From: Mageeibacillus sp. UBA1193
GTDB lineage: Bacteria; Bacillota; Clostridia; Saccharofermentanales; Saccharofermentanaceae
Length of the DNA: 29,665 nucleotides
Direction of reading: 5' to 3'
Assembly (NCBI GenBank): GCA_002310155.1
Contig: DBYF01000056.1
Location: 2,516 to 32,180 of the forward strand
Shown one piece after another: positions 6,890 to 15,302 of this stretch. Positions within the stretch are counted from its first letter, which is position 1, and each line of letters starts with the position of its first letter. The notes beneath the pieces are model-generated. The model searched no databases, was not told where the DNA came from, and was given only the letters and a program-made list of their open reading frames with translations. A program made the translations under genes and the position numbers.

Positions 6890-9337
6890 ATGGCATCCGA
6901 ATTTGTATCTTCTTTGATGAAACAGCTTACTGTGAAGCAGAAAGCAGCTCTCTGCTCGGGATCTGATTTCTGGCGAACACAGAGACTTCCGATCAGCGGT
7001 GTTCCGTCGATCATGATGACAGACGGTCCTCATGGACTTCGTAAGCAGGAGTCTGAGGCGGGAAGAAGAGGTGCCGGCGACAGTCGCGATGCAACTTGTT
7101 TCCCGCCTGCCGCTACTACTGCCAACTCTTTTAACCTGGATCTGATGAATGCTATCGGCAAGGCTATTGCTGAAGAAGCGATCGATCAGGATGTTTCTAT
7201 CGTTTTAGGTCCGGCGATCAATATCAAGAGATCTCCTCTGTGCGGAAGAAATTTCGAGTATGTTTCCGAAGATCCGCTGGTTGCGGGTAAAATGGGCGCT
7301 GCTTTTGTAAAAGGTGTTCAGAGTATGGGCATCGGCACTTCTGTGAAGCACTTTGCCGCGAACAGCCAGGAAAAGTCCCGTCTGATCAATGATTCTATCG
7401 TAGATGAGCGAGCGCTTCGCGAGATCTATCTTTCTGCCTTTGAAACTGTAGTCAAAGAAGCACAGCCCTGGACGGTCATGTGTGCATATAACCGTCTGAA
7501 TGGCACATACTGCTGTGAGAACAGACGTCTTTTGACAGAGATCCTTCGTGATGAGTGGGGCTTTGAAGGTCTGGTCATGAGTGACTGGGGTGCGACAGAT
7601 AACCGTCTGGATTCCCTGGCCGCAGGACTTGAACTGGAAATGCCTACTTCGATCGGTGAGCGTGACCGCCTGATCTGTGAGGCGATCGAATCCGGTAAGC
7701 TTCCGGTAGCACTTCTTGACCGTGCAGCGGAGCGCATTCTGACAATGATCGAGAAAGGTATCAATAAACCGAAGGCTACATCTGCTCCGTATCTGGCACA
7801 TCAGACACTGGCCCGACAGGCTTTTGAAGAGTCTGCCGTACTTCTTAAGAATGACGGACTTCTTCCGATCAAAGAAGGAAAGAGTGTCGCGGTCCTGGGT
7901 GCAATGGCTAAGGAGACACGTTTCCAGGGAGGCGGAAGCTCCCACATTCATCCGACGAACGTAACACATGCTTTCAGCGGATTCTCCAGTGACAGTGATA
8001 ATTTCGTTTATGCGCCGGGTTATTCTCTGAAGAATGAAGAAGTTGACGAGAAGCTCCTCGCTGAAGCTGTTGAAGCGGCTGCCAACAAGGATATCGTTAT
8101 TGTCTTTGTCGGTCTCCCGGAGAGCTTTGAGTCTGAGTCCTTTGACCGTACACACATGAATCTTCCGAAGTCCCATACGCGACTGATCGAAGAAGTCGTA
8201 CGAAAGAACAGTAATGTGTGCGTGGTCGTTTACGCAGGATCTCCAATCGAGATGCCATGGGTATCCCAGGTTAAATCGATCTTAATGGCATATCTGCCGG
8301 GTCAGGAGGGTGCCGGAAGTATCGCGGATATCCTGTACGGAAAAGTAAATCCGTCAGGAAAACTGGCTGAGACTTTCCCTCTGAAACTTACAGACACTCC
8401 GACATATCTGTATTTCGGCGAGACAAGACAGTCTCTCTACTGCGAGAGCGTCTTCGTCGGATACCGTTATTACGATGCGGCCAATATGCCGGTGCTTTTC
8501 CCATTTGGTCATGGTCTGTCATATTCTTCGTATTCGTATGGAGATGTGAAGCTGTCAGCTCCCAGCATCAATGAAGACGATCCGCTTACCGTATATGTAG
8601 ATGTTACGAACATCAGCGACGTAGATGGCAAGGAAGTCGTTCAGCTTTATATCGCGCCGCCGAAATCGAAGATCTATAAGCCGGTCCGTCAGCTGGCAGC
8701 GTTTAAGAAGGTGTTTATCCAGAGAGGAGAGACACGTACAGTCGAATTTAAGCTGGACCGCCGCGCATTCGCGTACTACAACGTCAATATCGGTGACTGG
8801 CATGTCGAATCCGGAACATATAAGATCGAGATCGGAGCGTCTTCCCGTGATATCCGCGCTACCCGCGAGATCGAAGTAACATCGAAGATGCCGGAAGTAG
8901 AAGTGCCGGATTATTCTCAGAAAGCACCGCAGTACTATAACCTCGATGTTCAGACTAAGATCTTCGACAAGAAACAGTTCGAAGAGGTCTATGGAAAGCC
9001 GATCAAGGAAGAAAAAGCTCCGAAGAAAGGTGAGTTTACTCTGAATTCCAGCCTGGAAGACCTGCGTAACGGTAATCTGAAGAGCAAGCTCTTCTACCGT
9101 CTGATGATGCATGGCGTCAAGAAGACGAACCGCAAAGAGACACAGGAACATCTGAAGAAGATGAATGAGGTCATGACCAGAGAGATGCCACTGCGTACTG
9201 TCGCATCGTTCTCATTGGGTAAGATCACGATCGAACAGATGGACGCTCTGGTGACGATCTTCAACGGTCATTTCTTTAAGGGAATGTCACGCTGGAGAAA
9301 GGCGAAAAAGAGAAAGAAGGACCTTTCATTCCTCTGA
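6890..9337 (+). CDS. GH3 family beta-glucosidase, cytoplasmic
   Basis: This 815-residue enzyme should hydrolyse terminal beta-linked glucose (possibly xylose) from imported oligosaccharides. The order is that of a two-domain GH3 with a C-terminal Fn3-like domain: an N-terminal barrel with the K-H-F-A-A-N substrate loop and nucleophile Asp232 in VMSDWGA, a second alpha/beta domain (about 300-540) containing the P-G-Q-E-G-A and G-K-V-N-P-S-G-K-L motifs, and an Fn3-like domain (about 565-670) beginning after F-P-F-G-H-G-L-S-Y. A charged tail of about 140 residues follows, ending in a run of Arg and Lys. No signal peptide is present, so uptake of the substrate by a transporter encoded elsewhere is implied. 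ATG 6890 is chosen over the TTG at 6872 and ATG at 6875 because GAGGAG lies 7 nt upstream. Catalytic residues look intact. Exact sugar specificity cannot be read from the sequence. Confidence 0.94.
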   Translation: MASEFVSSLMKQLTVKQKAALCSGSDFWRTQRLPISGVPSIMMTDGPHGLRKQESEAGRRGAGDSRDATCFPPAATTANSFNLDLMNAIGKAIAEEAIDQDVSIVLGPAINIKRSPLCGRNFEYVSEDPLVAGKMGAAFVKGVQSMGIGTSVKHFAANSQEKSRLINDSIVDERALREIYLSAFETVVKEAQPWTVMCAYNRLNGTYCCENRRLLTEILRDEWGFEGLVMSDWGATDNRLDSLAAGLELEMPTSIGERDRLICEAIESGKLPVALLDRAAERILTMIEKGINKPKATSAPYLAHQTLARQAFEESAVLLKNDGLLPIKEGKSVAVLGAMAKETRFQGGGSSHIHPTNVTHAFSGFSSDSDNFVYAPGYSLKNEEVDEKLLAEAVEAAANKDIVIVFVGLPESFESESFDRTHMNLPKSHTRLIEEVVRKNSNVCVVVYAGSPIEMPWVSQVKSILMAYLPGQEGAGSIADILYGKVNPSGKLAETFPLKLTDTPTYLYFGETRQSLYCESVFVGYRYYDAANMPVLFPFGHGLSYSSYSYGDVKLSAPSINEDDPLTVYVDVTNISDVDGKEVVQLYIAPPKSKIYKPVRQLAAFKKVFIQRGETRTVEFKLDRRAFAYYNVNIGDWHVESGTYKIEIGASSRDIRATREIEVTSKMPEVEVPDYSQKAPQYYNLDVQTKIFDKKQFEEVYGKPIKEEKAPKKGEFTLNSSLEDLRNGNLKSKLFYRLMMHGVKKTNRKETQEHLKKMNEVMTREMPLRTVASFSLGKITIEQMDALVTIFNGHFFKGMSRWRKAKKRKKDLSFL

Positions 9338-9340
9338 TAA

Positions 9341-9401
9341 AAGTCATGTTTTGCAATTGTTTCCATGACTTCAACAAATTGAAATCTGTCTGATACATGA
9401 C
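9341..9401 (+). repeat. Three CATGAC elements upstream of the GH2 gene
   Basis: GTCATG (9343-9348) and CATGAC (9364-9369) form an inverted repeat extended to AAGTCATG / CATGACTT with a 15-nt spacer. A third CATGAC is at 9396-9401, just before the likely promoter. The hairpin lacks a T-run, so it is a poor terminator; a regulator binding array is an alternative. Confidence 0.4.
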
Positions 9402-9430
9402 GGAGGTTGCCCCGTGCTACAATAACGTTA
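9397..9430 (+). promoter_or_regulatory. Candidate promoter and operator of the GH2 gene
   Basis: TACAAT (9418-9423) matches a -10 box in five of six positions; the -35 region (ATGACG, 9397-9402, 15-nt spacer) is weak. The palindrome TAACGTTA (9423-9430) overlaps the end of the -10 and has the central CG seen in many LacI-family operators. The operator call is inference. Confidence 0.35.
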
Positions 9431-9470
9431 ACAAACTGCATACTTATGCGGAAATTTAACGGAGCGAAGC

Positions 9471-12400
9471 ATGACGCAATTGCCAGCGCAAGGGTATTTT
9501 TATCCATATGATTCGATCGACGAGCTCTACGCGGAGAAACAGCCGCCGGAGTTCGGACGCTTGAATTCGTTCTGGAGACTTGATCTGCCGAACTGGCGTT
9601 TCTTCCACGCTCCGACTATGCCGGATATCCCTGATAACTGGACGGATCCGGAGTTTGATGATAGTTCCTGGGATCTGATCGATGTACCAAGCGTTTGGCA
9701 GATGCAGGGCTACGGATATCCGAGTGAACTCATGTACGAGAAGAATGCTCTCCTGTCGAAAAAAACGACACGTCTCCAGCAGAGACTTGCCGATGATGCG
9801 GGTATGGAGAATACCAATGACTGCGGTCTTTACCGTGTCTGGGTCAATCTTCCGGAGCAGTTTATCCATCGTTTCGTATATTTTGTGACAGATGGTATCG
9901 TAGGTCATTATTCGATATCTATCAACGGTCATCACTTATCGAGTTCCCGAAGCACTTTCTCTACGACAAAGTGCCTCCTGACCGAGTATCTCCACGAGGG
10001 ACCGAATCTCATTACTGTAGCCGTACATCGTTTTGATATGCGTATGGAACATGGCAGACTGAAGAAGAATGTCCGTGCACAGGGTGCTTTTGGATTCTCC
10101 GGACTTTTCAGACTCCCGTATCTTATTGCAGAGTCCGCAGTCGAGATCTCATCCCTGCGCCTTTTCCCGTCGTTCCTTACCGATACTCTGGCAAGAGATG
10201 TAGTTCCGAAGACGGCTCTCGTTAACAGCCTTTACCGTTCAGATAATGATGAACAGCTCACCGGCAGAGAGAAGGAGATCCTTCCGGACGCAGATATCCG
10301 AAGAGATGCCGGTCTGAATATTGAAATAGAACTTCTGAACCATCTTCCTTATGATGCAGAAGTAACCGTCAACTGCCGTCTTATGGAGGCACGCGATGAG
10401 TATGACCTTTATAATCTTCCGGAGCACCGTCTTTCGCAGAGAAAAGAACTGTCTGAGACGATCCCGAAGGAAGGCGTTAAGATCGTCGGTACTGAATTCT
10501 ACGCGAAGCTGGTACTTCCTTGGACCGATCAGACGCCGAATCTTTACGATCTTATCGTCGAGGTAAGAAATAACAGGGACGAAGTGATCTGTGTAAAGAA
10601 GCAGCGCTTCGGTTTCCGTACGATCTCATATTCGGAGAGCATTATCCATATCAACGATATTGCTGTTCCGCTTAACGGTGTAAAGTATTACGAGTTCGAC
10701 CCGGAGAATGGTATTTCCGTTCCGCTTGAACGTTTCCGTCAGGATATCCTCATGATGAAGAGCGCGAATATCAATACGATCTACATCGTGCATCACCCGA
10801 CAGATTCGAGATTCTTCGATCTCTGTGATGAATATGGCATGTATGTTATCCTCCAGTCCGCAGCATCTGTACTGCCTCAGACTGTATATTCTCTGATCAA
10901 TCATCCGTGCATCATCATGTGGTCGATGACCGGTAAGAAGTTTGAAGAGAACGCTTACCTTGATGTGAAGCAGAGGATCAATTCTTTTGATGCCAACCGT
11001 CCGCTTTACTGCGAGATCGATAAGACCGGTACTGTAACAGATATGCCGCCTTTCCCGAATAAAGCGGGTATGATCTTCGGTGAATGGTGCGACCTCTGCG
11101 TCAACCGCAGATACTTAAAGAATCATCTGAAAGAAGATAAAGTGCTTTTCGAGTCGATCCTGGCAAGACCGAGGAGAGAAGAAGATACTATGGATCTTAA
11201 GTATATTCATCAGGGTGACCTCGTTGAATATTCTGAACAGGTCGGTGTATCGATCGCTCAGGGCATTGTCGACTCGAACAGAAGACCGCATCCGATCTTC
11301 TTCGAAGTGAAGAAACAGTGCGAGGGTATCAAGATCTTCTCGTCCGCGGATAACCCGTCGAATCTGAATGTGCATAATGTAAATCCGTTCGGAAGCACGC
11401 CTTCGATCGAACTGAAATGGCAGCTTCTTCTCGGTGGTGTCCGTCTCACGGGCGGATCCGGTATCGTGCCTCCGATTCCGCCGATGGGAAACCGTACGAT
11501 GCAGTTCCCGTTCGAGGTAGGCGATTTCCTTACTTCCGCATGGGCAGAGCAGTATCCGAAGGCTGTTGAAGTATATAATCAGGCAGTTTGTAAAGAACTG
11601 CTGCTCGACATCCGTCTTACACTGGAGAATGATTCGTACTATGCAAGAGCCGGGTTTGAACTTGCGTTCTACCAGCAGATCCTTGTTGACGAAGTATATG
11701 ATCCGTCTTCCGTGAATGAGAATGAAGTATCTGAGGGAGAAGATGATCAGATCCAGATCATTGACGCATCTGCTCTGGAAAGTGCATTAATCACAGATGA
11801 GGAGAAGCCTTCGGTTAAAATGCTGACATCTCCGGCGCTTCTTTTTGCCCAGACCAAGCATGTTCGTTACGGATTCAGCCGACATGAAGGCGGTCTGTGC
11901 TCGATCAAGATCGAGGGCAAGGAATATTTCGATGGACTTCTTGAGCCAAGCTTCTATCGTGCGGCTTCCAATATCGACCGTGCTGATAAATCCTATATTC
12001 TTTCGCAGACAGTTTTCTCGCATGAGACAGACTGGCGTACGATCCAGAGTGAGATCAAATTCGTAGGAAGCTTTTATGAGATGGATGGAGATGATTTCCA
12101 TCTGATCAGTAAATACAGCTCTAATGGTATGAAGGGACCGCTTCTGGTTCATTACAGAGTAAAACCGGATGGCCGTCTGATGGCGACGCTCGAGTTTACT
12201 CCGAAGTTCGATCTGGTCCGCTATGGTTTCCGTGTACCGATCGATCCGCGAGCCCATGTCGGCTGGTATGGCCGTGGAAACGGAGAGTCTTATATCGATA
12301 GAAAAGAATCCCAGAGGATCGGCTGGTATACATCCCTGAACAGTCCTCTGTATCACGAATATGCGCGCCCGTCTGAGAACGGTGCCCATACGGATACGAA

Positions 12401-12668
12401 ATATCTGCTCCTGCAGCTGGATGACATTAAAGGTCTCGGAATCTGTAAGGATAAGATGGATCCGTTCTCATTCTCGTGCCTGCCGTATATGCCTGAAGAT
12501 CTGGATGATAGTTCCCATCAGGAACTCATCGATTCGGATGGACGCACCCATCTGTATCTGGACTTTTACATGAAAGGGGTCGAACGCGGCCCGGATATCC
12601 TTGACCGGCATCTTCTGGCGAAGAACGTCAGGTATGAGGAAACAATTGAATTTGCTCCAAAACTCTAA
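9471..12668 (+). CDS. LacZ-like GH2 protein lacking the acid/base motif
   Basis: This 1065-residue protein has the layout of the large beta-galactosidases: sugar-binding jelly roll (about 30-235), Ig-like domain (about 275-400), TIM barrel (about 400-640), a second Ig-like domain after G-I-V-D-S-N-R-R-P-H-P, and a C-terminal beta-galactosidase small-chain domain (about 800-1065, with S-P-L-Y-H-E-Y-A-R-P-S-E-N-G). Key barrel residues of E. coli LacZ are changed. The acid/base motif W-S-L-G-N-E reads W-S-M-T-G-K (484-489), the N-R-H-E-H motif reads K-Y-Y-E-F (405-409), R-C-S-H reads Y-I-V-H (438-441), and the D-E-A-N-I-E-T-H-G loop is gone. A Glu at the nucleophile position (Glu538, F-G-E-W) survives. 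Beta-galactosidase activity is unlikely; sugar sensing or another chemistry is possible. The ATG has GGAG 6 nt upstream. No signal peptide is visible. The gene follows the GH3 gene by 133 bp and ends at a strong terminator. Confidence 0.9.
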   Translation: MTQLPAQGYFYPYDSIDELYAEKQPPEFGRLNSFWRLDLPNWRFFHAPTMPDIPDNWTDPEFDDSSWDLIDVPSVWQMQGYGYPSELMYEKNALLSKKTTRLQQRLADDAGMENTNDCGLYRVWVNLPEQFIHRFVYFVTDGIVGHYSISINGHHLSSSRSTFSTTKCLLTEYLHEGPNLITVAVHRFDMRMEHGRLKKNVRAQGAFGFSGLFRLPYLIAESAVEISSLRLFPSFLTDTLARDVVPKTALVNSLYRSDNDEQLTGREKEILPDADIRRDAGLNIEIELLNHLPYDAEVTVNCRLMEARDEYDLYNLPEHRLSQRKELSETIPKEGVKIVGTEFYAKLVLPWTDQTPNLYDLIVEVRNNRDEVICVKKQRFGFRTISYSESIIHINDIAVPLNGVKYYEFDPENGISVPLERFRQDILMMKSANINTIYIVHHPTDSRFFDLCDEYGMYVILQSAASVLPQTVYSLINHPCIIMWSMTGKKFEENAYLDVKQRINSFDANRPLYCEIDKTGTVTDMPPFPNKAGMIFGEWCDLCVNRRYLKNHLKEDKVLFESILARPRREEDTMDLKYIHQGDLVEYSEQVGVSIAQGIVDSNRRPHPIFFEVKKQCEGIKIFSSADNPSNLNVHNVNPFGSTPSIELKWQLLLGGVRLTGGSGIVPPIPPMGNRTMQFPFEVGDFLTSAWAEQYPKAVEVYNQAVCKELLLDIRLTLENDSYYARAGFELAFYQQILVDEVYDPSSVNENEVSEGEDDQIQIIDASALESALITDEEKPSVKMLTSPALLFAQTKHVRYGFSRHEGGLCSIKIEGKEYFDGLLEPSFYRAASNIDRADKSYILSQTVFSHETDWRTIQSEIKFVGSFYEMDGDDFHLISKYSSNGMKGPLLVHYRVKPDGRLMATLEFTPKFDLVRYGFRVPIDPRAHVGWYGRGNGESYIDRKESQRIGWYTSLNSPLYHEYARPSENGAHTDTKYLLLQLDDIKGLGICKDKMDPFSFSCLPYMPEDLDDSSHQELIDSDGRTHLYLDFYMKGVERGPDILDRHLLAKNVRYEETIEFAPKL

Positions 12669-12683
12669 TTTCACTATATGAAG

Positions 12684-12720
12684 AGGGCCTTCGGCAACAG
12701 TCGGAGGTCCTTTTTATTTT
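12684..12720 (+). terminator. Intrinsic terminator of the GH2 gene
   Basis: A 12-bp stem with three G-T pairs (12684-12695 with 12700-12711) around an AACA loop is followed by TTTTTATTTT. The T-run overlaps the stop codon of the convergent RluF-like gene (12714-12716). On the other strand the hairpin is not followed by Ts. Confidence 0.8.
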
Positions 12721-13460
12721 CTGTTCTGATCGAGGATCGAGAAGAGGTCTCTTCTTTCTTTCGGTGTAAGCTCACGGTACTGGCCGCAGGGAAGGGACCC
12801 AAGACTGATATTCAGGATTCGTATACGTTTGAGTCGGATGACACGGTAACCAAGATATTCACACATTCTTCTGATCTGACGGTTGAGACCCTGATTCAGG
12901 ATAATGTGGAATGTACTCTTACCCGTGATATTTACCTTGCAGGGAAGTGTGACCGTATCCAGGATCGGAACTCCGTTTTCCATTTTATGTCTAAAATCAT
13001 CATCGACCGGTCTGTCAACGGTAACGACATACTCTTTGTCATGACGTCCTTCCGCACGAAGCAGGCGGTTTACGATATCTCCGTCATTGGTCAGAAGAAT
13101 GAGACCTGTGGAGTTCTTATCAAGTCTTCCGATCGGAAAGATCCTCTGCGGGTAATTGATATAATCGATGATATTGTCCTTGTCACGCTTATCGGTCGTG
13201 CATGTGATCCCCAGGGGCTTATGAAAAGCAAGATAGATATGATCGTCTGTGGGAAGCACAGGCTTTCCATTGACCAGAACGACCTGTCCCGGGAGGACCT
13301 GGGAACCGGAGACCGCAGTTACGCCATCGATCGTGACGAGCCCTGCTTCGACATATTCGTCTGCTTTCCTTCGGGAACAGAAACCACTGGAGCTGATATA
13401 TTTATTGATGCGAGTAGAGTTCTCTGACGCGCCGGAAGATGGTGCTGGACTATCCTGCAT
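12714..13460 (-). CDS. rluF: RluF-like 23S rRNA pseudouridine synthase
   Basis: This enzyme isomerises a uridine in ribosomal RNA; RluF acts on U2604 of 23S rRNA in E. coli. The 248-residue protein has an N-terminal S4 RNA-binding domain (R-I-N-K-Y-I-S-S-S-G-F-C-S-R-R, about 17-62) and an RsuA/RluB/E/F-type catalytic domain with Asp114 in GRLDK and the Q-G-L-N-R-Q-I-R-R-M-C motif. The V-N-G and F-P-I-G-R-L-D spacing and the 'C-E-Y-L-G-Y-x-V-x-x-L-K-R-x-R-I-x-N' block fit RluF better than RsuA or RluB. ATG 13460 is preferred to the TTG at 13466 because AGGAG is 9 nt away from the ATG but only 3 nt from the TTG. It lies 15 nt behind the histidine kinase gene and is probably cotranscribed with the two-component pair. 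The exact target uridine is inferred. Confidence 0.88.
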   Translation of the reverse strand: MQDSPAPSSGASENSTRINKYISSSGFCSRRKADEYVEAGLVTIDGVTAVSGSQVLPGQVVLVNGKPVLPTDDHIYLAFHKPLGITCTTDKRDKDNIIDYINYPQRIFPIGRLDKNSTGLILLTNDGDIVNRLLRAEGRHDKEYVVTVDRPVDDDFRHKMENGVPILDTVTLPCKVNITGKSTFHIILNQGLNRQIRRMCEYLGYRVIRLKRIRILNISLGSLPCGQYRELTPKERRDLFSILDQNRK

Positions 13461-13475
13461 GATCAATCTCTCCTA

Positions 13476-15302
13476 TCAGTACCAGACAGATCCTGTAACA
13501 CGCTTCAGTGTGAAGGTAAAGGTCGTACCTTCGCCATATTCACTCTGGACGGTGATCGTCTCACCCATGTAGCTGAGAAGCTCTTTGGCGATAGCGAGAC
13601 CCAGGCCGGTGCCTTTCTTACCGCGGGCACGGTCTGCCTTATAGAAACGGTCAAAGATATGGTCGATATCGTATTCGTGGATGCCTTGTCCGGTATCGGC
13701 CACGGATACTAGTACCTGATCGGTCTCGTCACTGTACTCGGTAGAGATCGTGATGCTGCCGCCGGCAGGTGTATACTTCTTCGCGTTGTCGAGGAGGATA
13801 ACGATGATCTGCTCGACACGGTCCGGGTTACCCATAACTGTCGGAAGAGGACCGGTCTTATATTCTACAGAGAAATTGAGTTCTGCGTCTTCCATAACCG
13901 GCTTGAACTTGGTCTCGAACTCGGAAAGGAGTTTGTTCAGATCGAACGGGAATGTCTTAAATGCGAGAGTCCTTGCCTGCAGACGGGAAAGCTCAAGCAT
14001 GTCGTCGATCAGACGGGAAAGACGCATGGTCTCGTGGAGAATGATGCCGTAGTATCTCTGACGGTCTTCCTCTTTCTTAACCATTCCGTCGGCAAGCGGT
14101 TCTACAAGACCTCTCATCGCCGTAAGCGGAGTACGCAGCTCGTGGGAAACGTTGGCTACGTAATCTCTACGTGTCTGCTCCAGACGCTCCTGCTCAGAGA
14201 TGTCACGGAAGAAGCCCGTGGCACCGATGATCGCTTTCTCATTATCCTTGATCGGTACGATGGTGGATGAATAAGCACAATCCTTCGCCTCGATCGTGCG
14301 CTCATATGTCTCACCGGTCTTCAAGCAGTTCTCAAAGTCAGCCCAGACTTCCTCGAACGGGATCAGCTGGAGTTTCTCCGTGAAAAGATTCTTACGCGGT
14401 ACCTTTTCGAAAAGTGTCGCGATAGCATTGTTGGAATAGTCCGGCTGAAGATCTTTGTTGACGGATACGATACCTTCGGAAATGATATCGAAGATTTCTT
14501 TGAGTCGGTTACGCTCTGTGGTAACGCTTGTGATGGACTTGGAAAGTTTCTCGGCAAGTTCATTGACTGACGCGGCAAGGTCACCGATCTCACCCTTCGT
14601 CTGATCATTTGCACGCACGGAGAAGTCACCCTGACCAAGAGCGTTAGCTACGTCCGTTACCCGGTTGAGCGGGCGGATCAGACGCTTACTTGCGAAGTAC
14701 ACAGGGATAAGCATCGCGAGTGATACGAGCAGGGTAGACAGGATGAGCACCTGGCTGAATCCTGTGATTGTCGAAGCGTTACTGGTGATCGAATCACCGA
14801 TGATCAGATAACCGGTCAGATCGTCATTGGCCTGGATCGGAACCTGGATCACTTTCACGGAGATCTTGTCCTCTCCGTAGGTCAGGTTGCCGCGAAGATT
14901 CTTGTTGTCCGTATTATTCAGCATGTTCTGCGTACAGAAGATGTCTAATGCACTGAGAAGCTGAAGATCCTCGGAAGTTGTCGGCTTGGATGAGGAAAGG
15001 AGATTTCCGTTCGCATCGTACATCAGGAAAAAGGCTCCGAGCACATCGTATGAGGTATAACCTGCACTGAGTTCTTTGATGCCCTGGATCCTTTCCGCGT
15101 TGGTAAGAGCAGAATGACTTTCTACATAATCAGAAAGAAAATCAGCCATGGATCTGGCTTTATCGATCATGAGCTCTTCCGAGTTGTCGCGTGAGACTTC
15201 GCCCGCGGCATAGTTAAACAGCGTAGCAGAAAGAAGTGCCGATGCGCAGAGCGCCACCAGCACTAAAAAGATCATCTTGCGTAGAAAGATGCTTCGGAAC
15301 AT
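13476..15302 (-). CDS. PhoR/ResE-type sensor histidine kinase
   Basis: This 608-residue membrane kinase should autophosphorylate and pass phosphate to the response regulator encoded just upstream. It has an N-terminal membrane helix (about 9-31), an extracytoplasmic sensor region of about 150 residues (32-183), a second helix (about 184-204), a HAMP linker (about 205-256), a PAS domain (about 265-375), a HisKA domain with His387 in V-S-H-E-L-R-T-P, and a HATPase domain with the N box (L-D-N-A-K-K-Y-T-P), G1 box (A-D-T-G-Q-G-I) and G2 box (G-T-G-L-G-L-A-I). All phosphotransfer motifs are intact. Its ATG overlaps the regulator stop in TGATG, so the two are translationally coupled. The layout is that of PhoR, WalK and ResE. 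Which signal it reads, and whether it is the phosphate sensor, cannot be told; there is no pst or pho gene here. Confidence 0.95.
   Translation of the reverse strand: MFRSIFLRKMIFLVLVALCASALLSATLFNYAAGEVSRDNSEELMIDKARSMADFLSDYVESHSALTNAERIQGIKELSAGYTSYDVLGAFFLMYDANGNLLSSSKPTTSEDLQLLSALDIFCTQNMLNNTDNKNLRGNLTYGEDKISVKVIQVPIQANDDLTGYLIIGDSITSNASTITGFSQVLILSTLLVSLAMLIPVYFASKRLIRPLNRVTDVANALGQGDFSVRANDQTKGEIGDLAASVNELAEKLSKSITSVTTERNRLKEIFDIISEGIVSVNKDLQPDYSNNAIATLFEKVPRKNLFTEKLQLIPFEEVWADFENCLKTGETYERTIEAKDCAYSSTIVPIKDNEKAIIGATGFFRDISEQERLEQTRRDYVANVSHELRTPLTAMRGLVEPLADGMVKKEEDRQRYYGIILHETMRLSRLIDDMLELSRLQARTLAFKTFPFDLNKLLSEFETKFKPVMEDAELNFSVEYKTGPLPTVMGNPDRVEQIIVILLDNAKKYTPAGGSITISTEYSDETDQVLVSVADTGQGIHEYDIDHIFDRFYKADRARGKKGTGLGLAIAKELLSYMGETITVQSEYGEGTTFTFTLKRVTGSVWY

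Noticed and set aside
9341..9371. Inverted repeat after the GH3 gene as an intrinsic terminator
   Set aside because: The loop is 15 nt and no T-run follows, so it is listed as a possible regulatory repeat instead.
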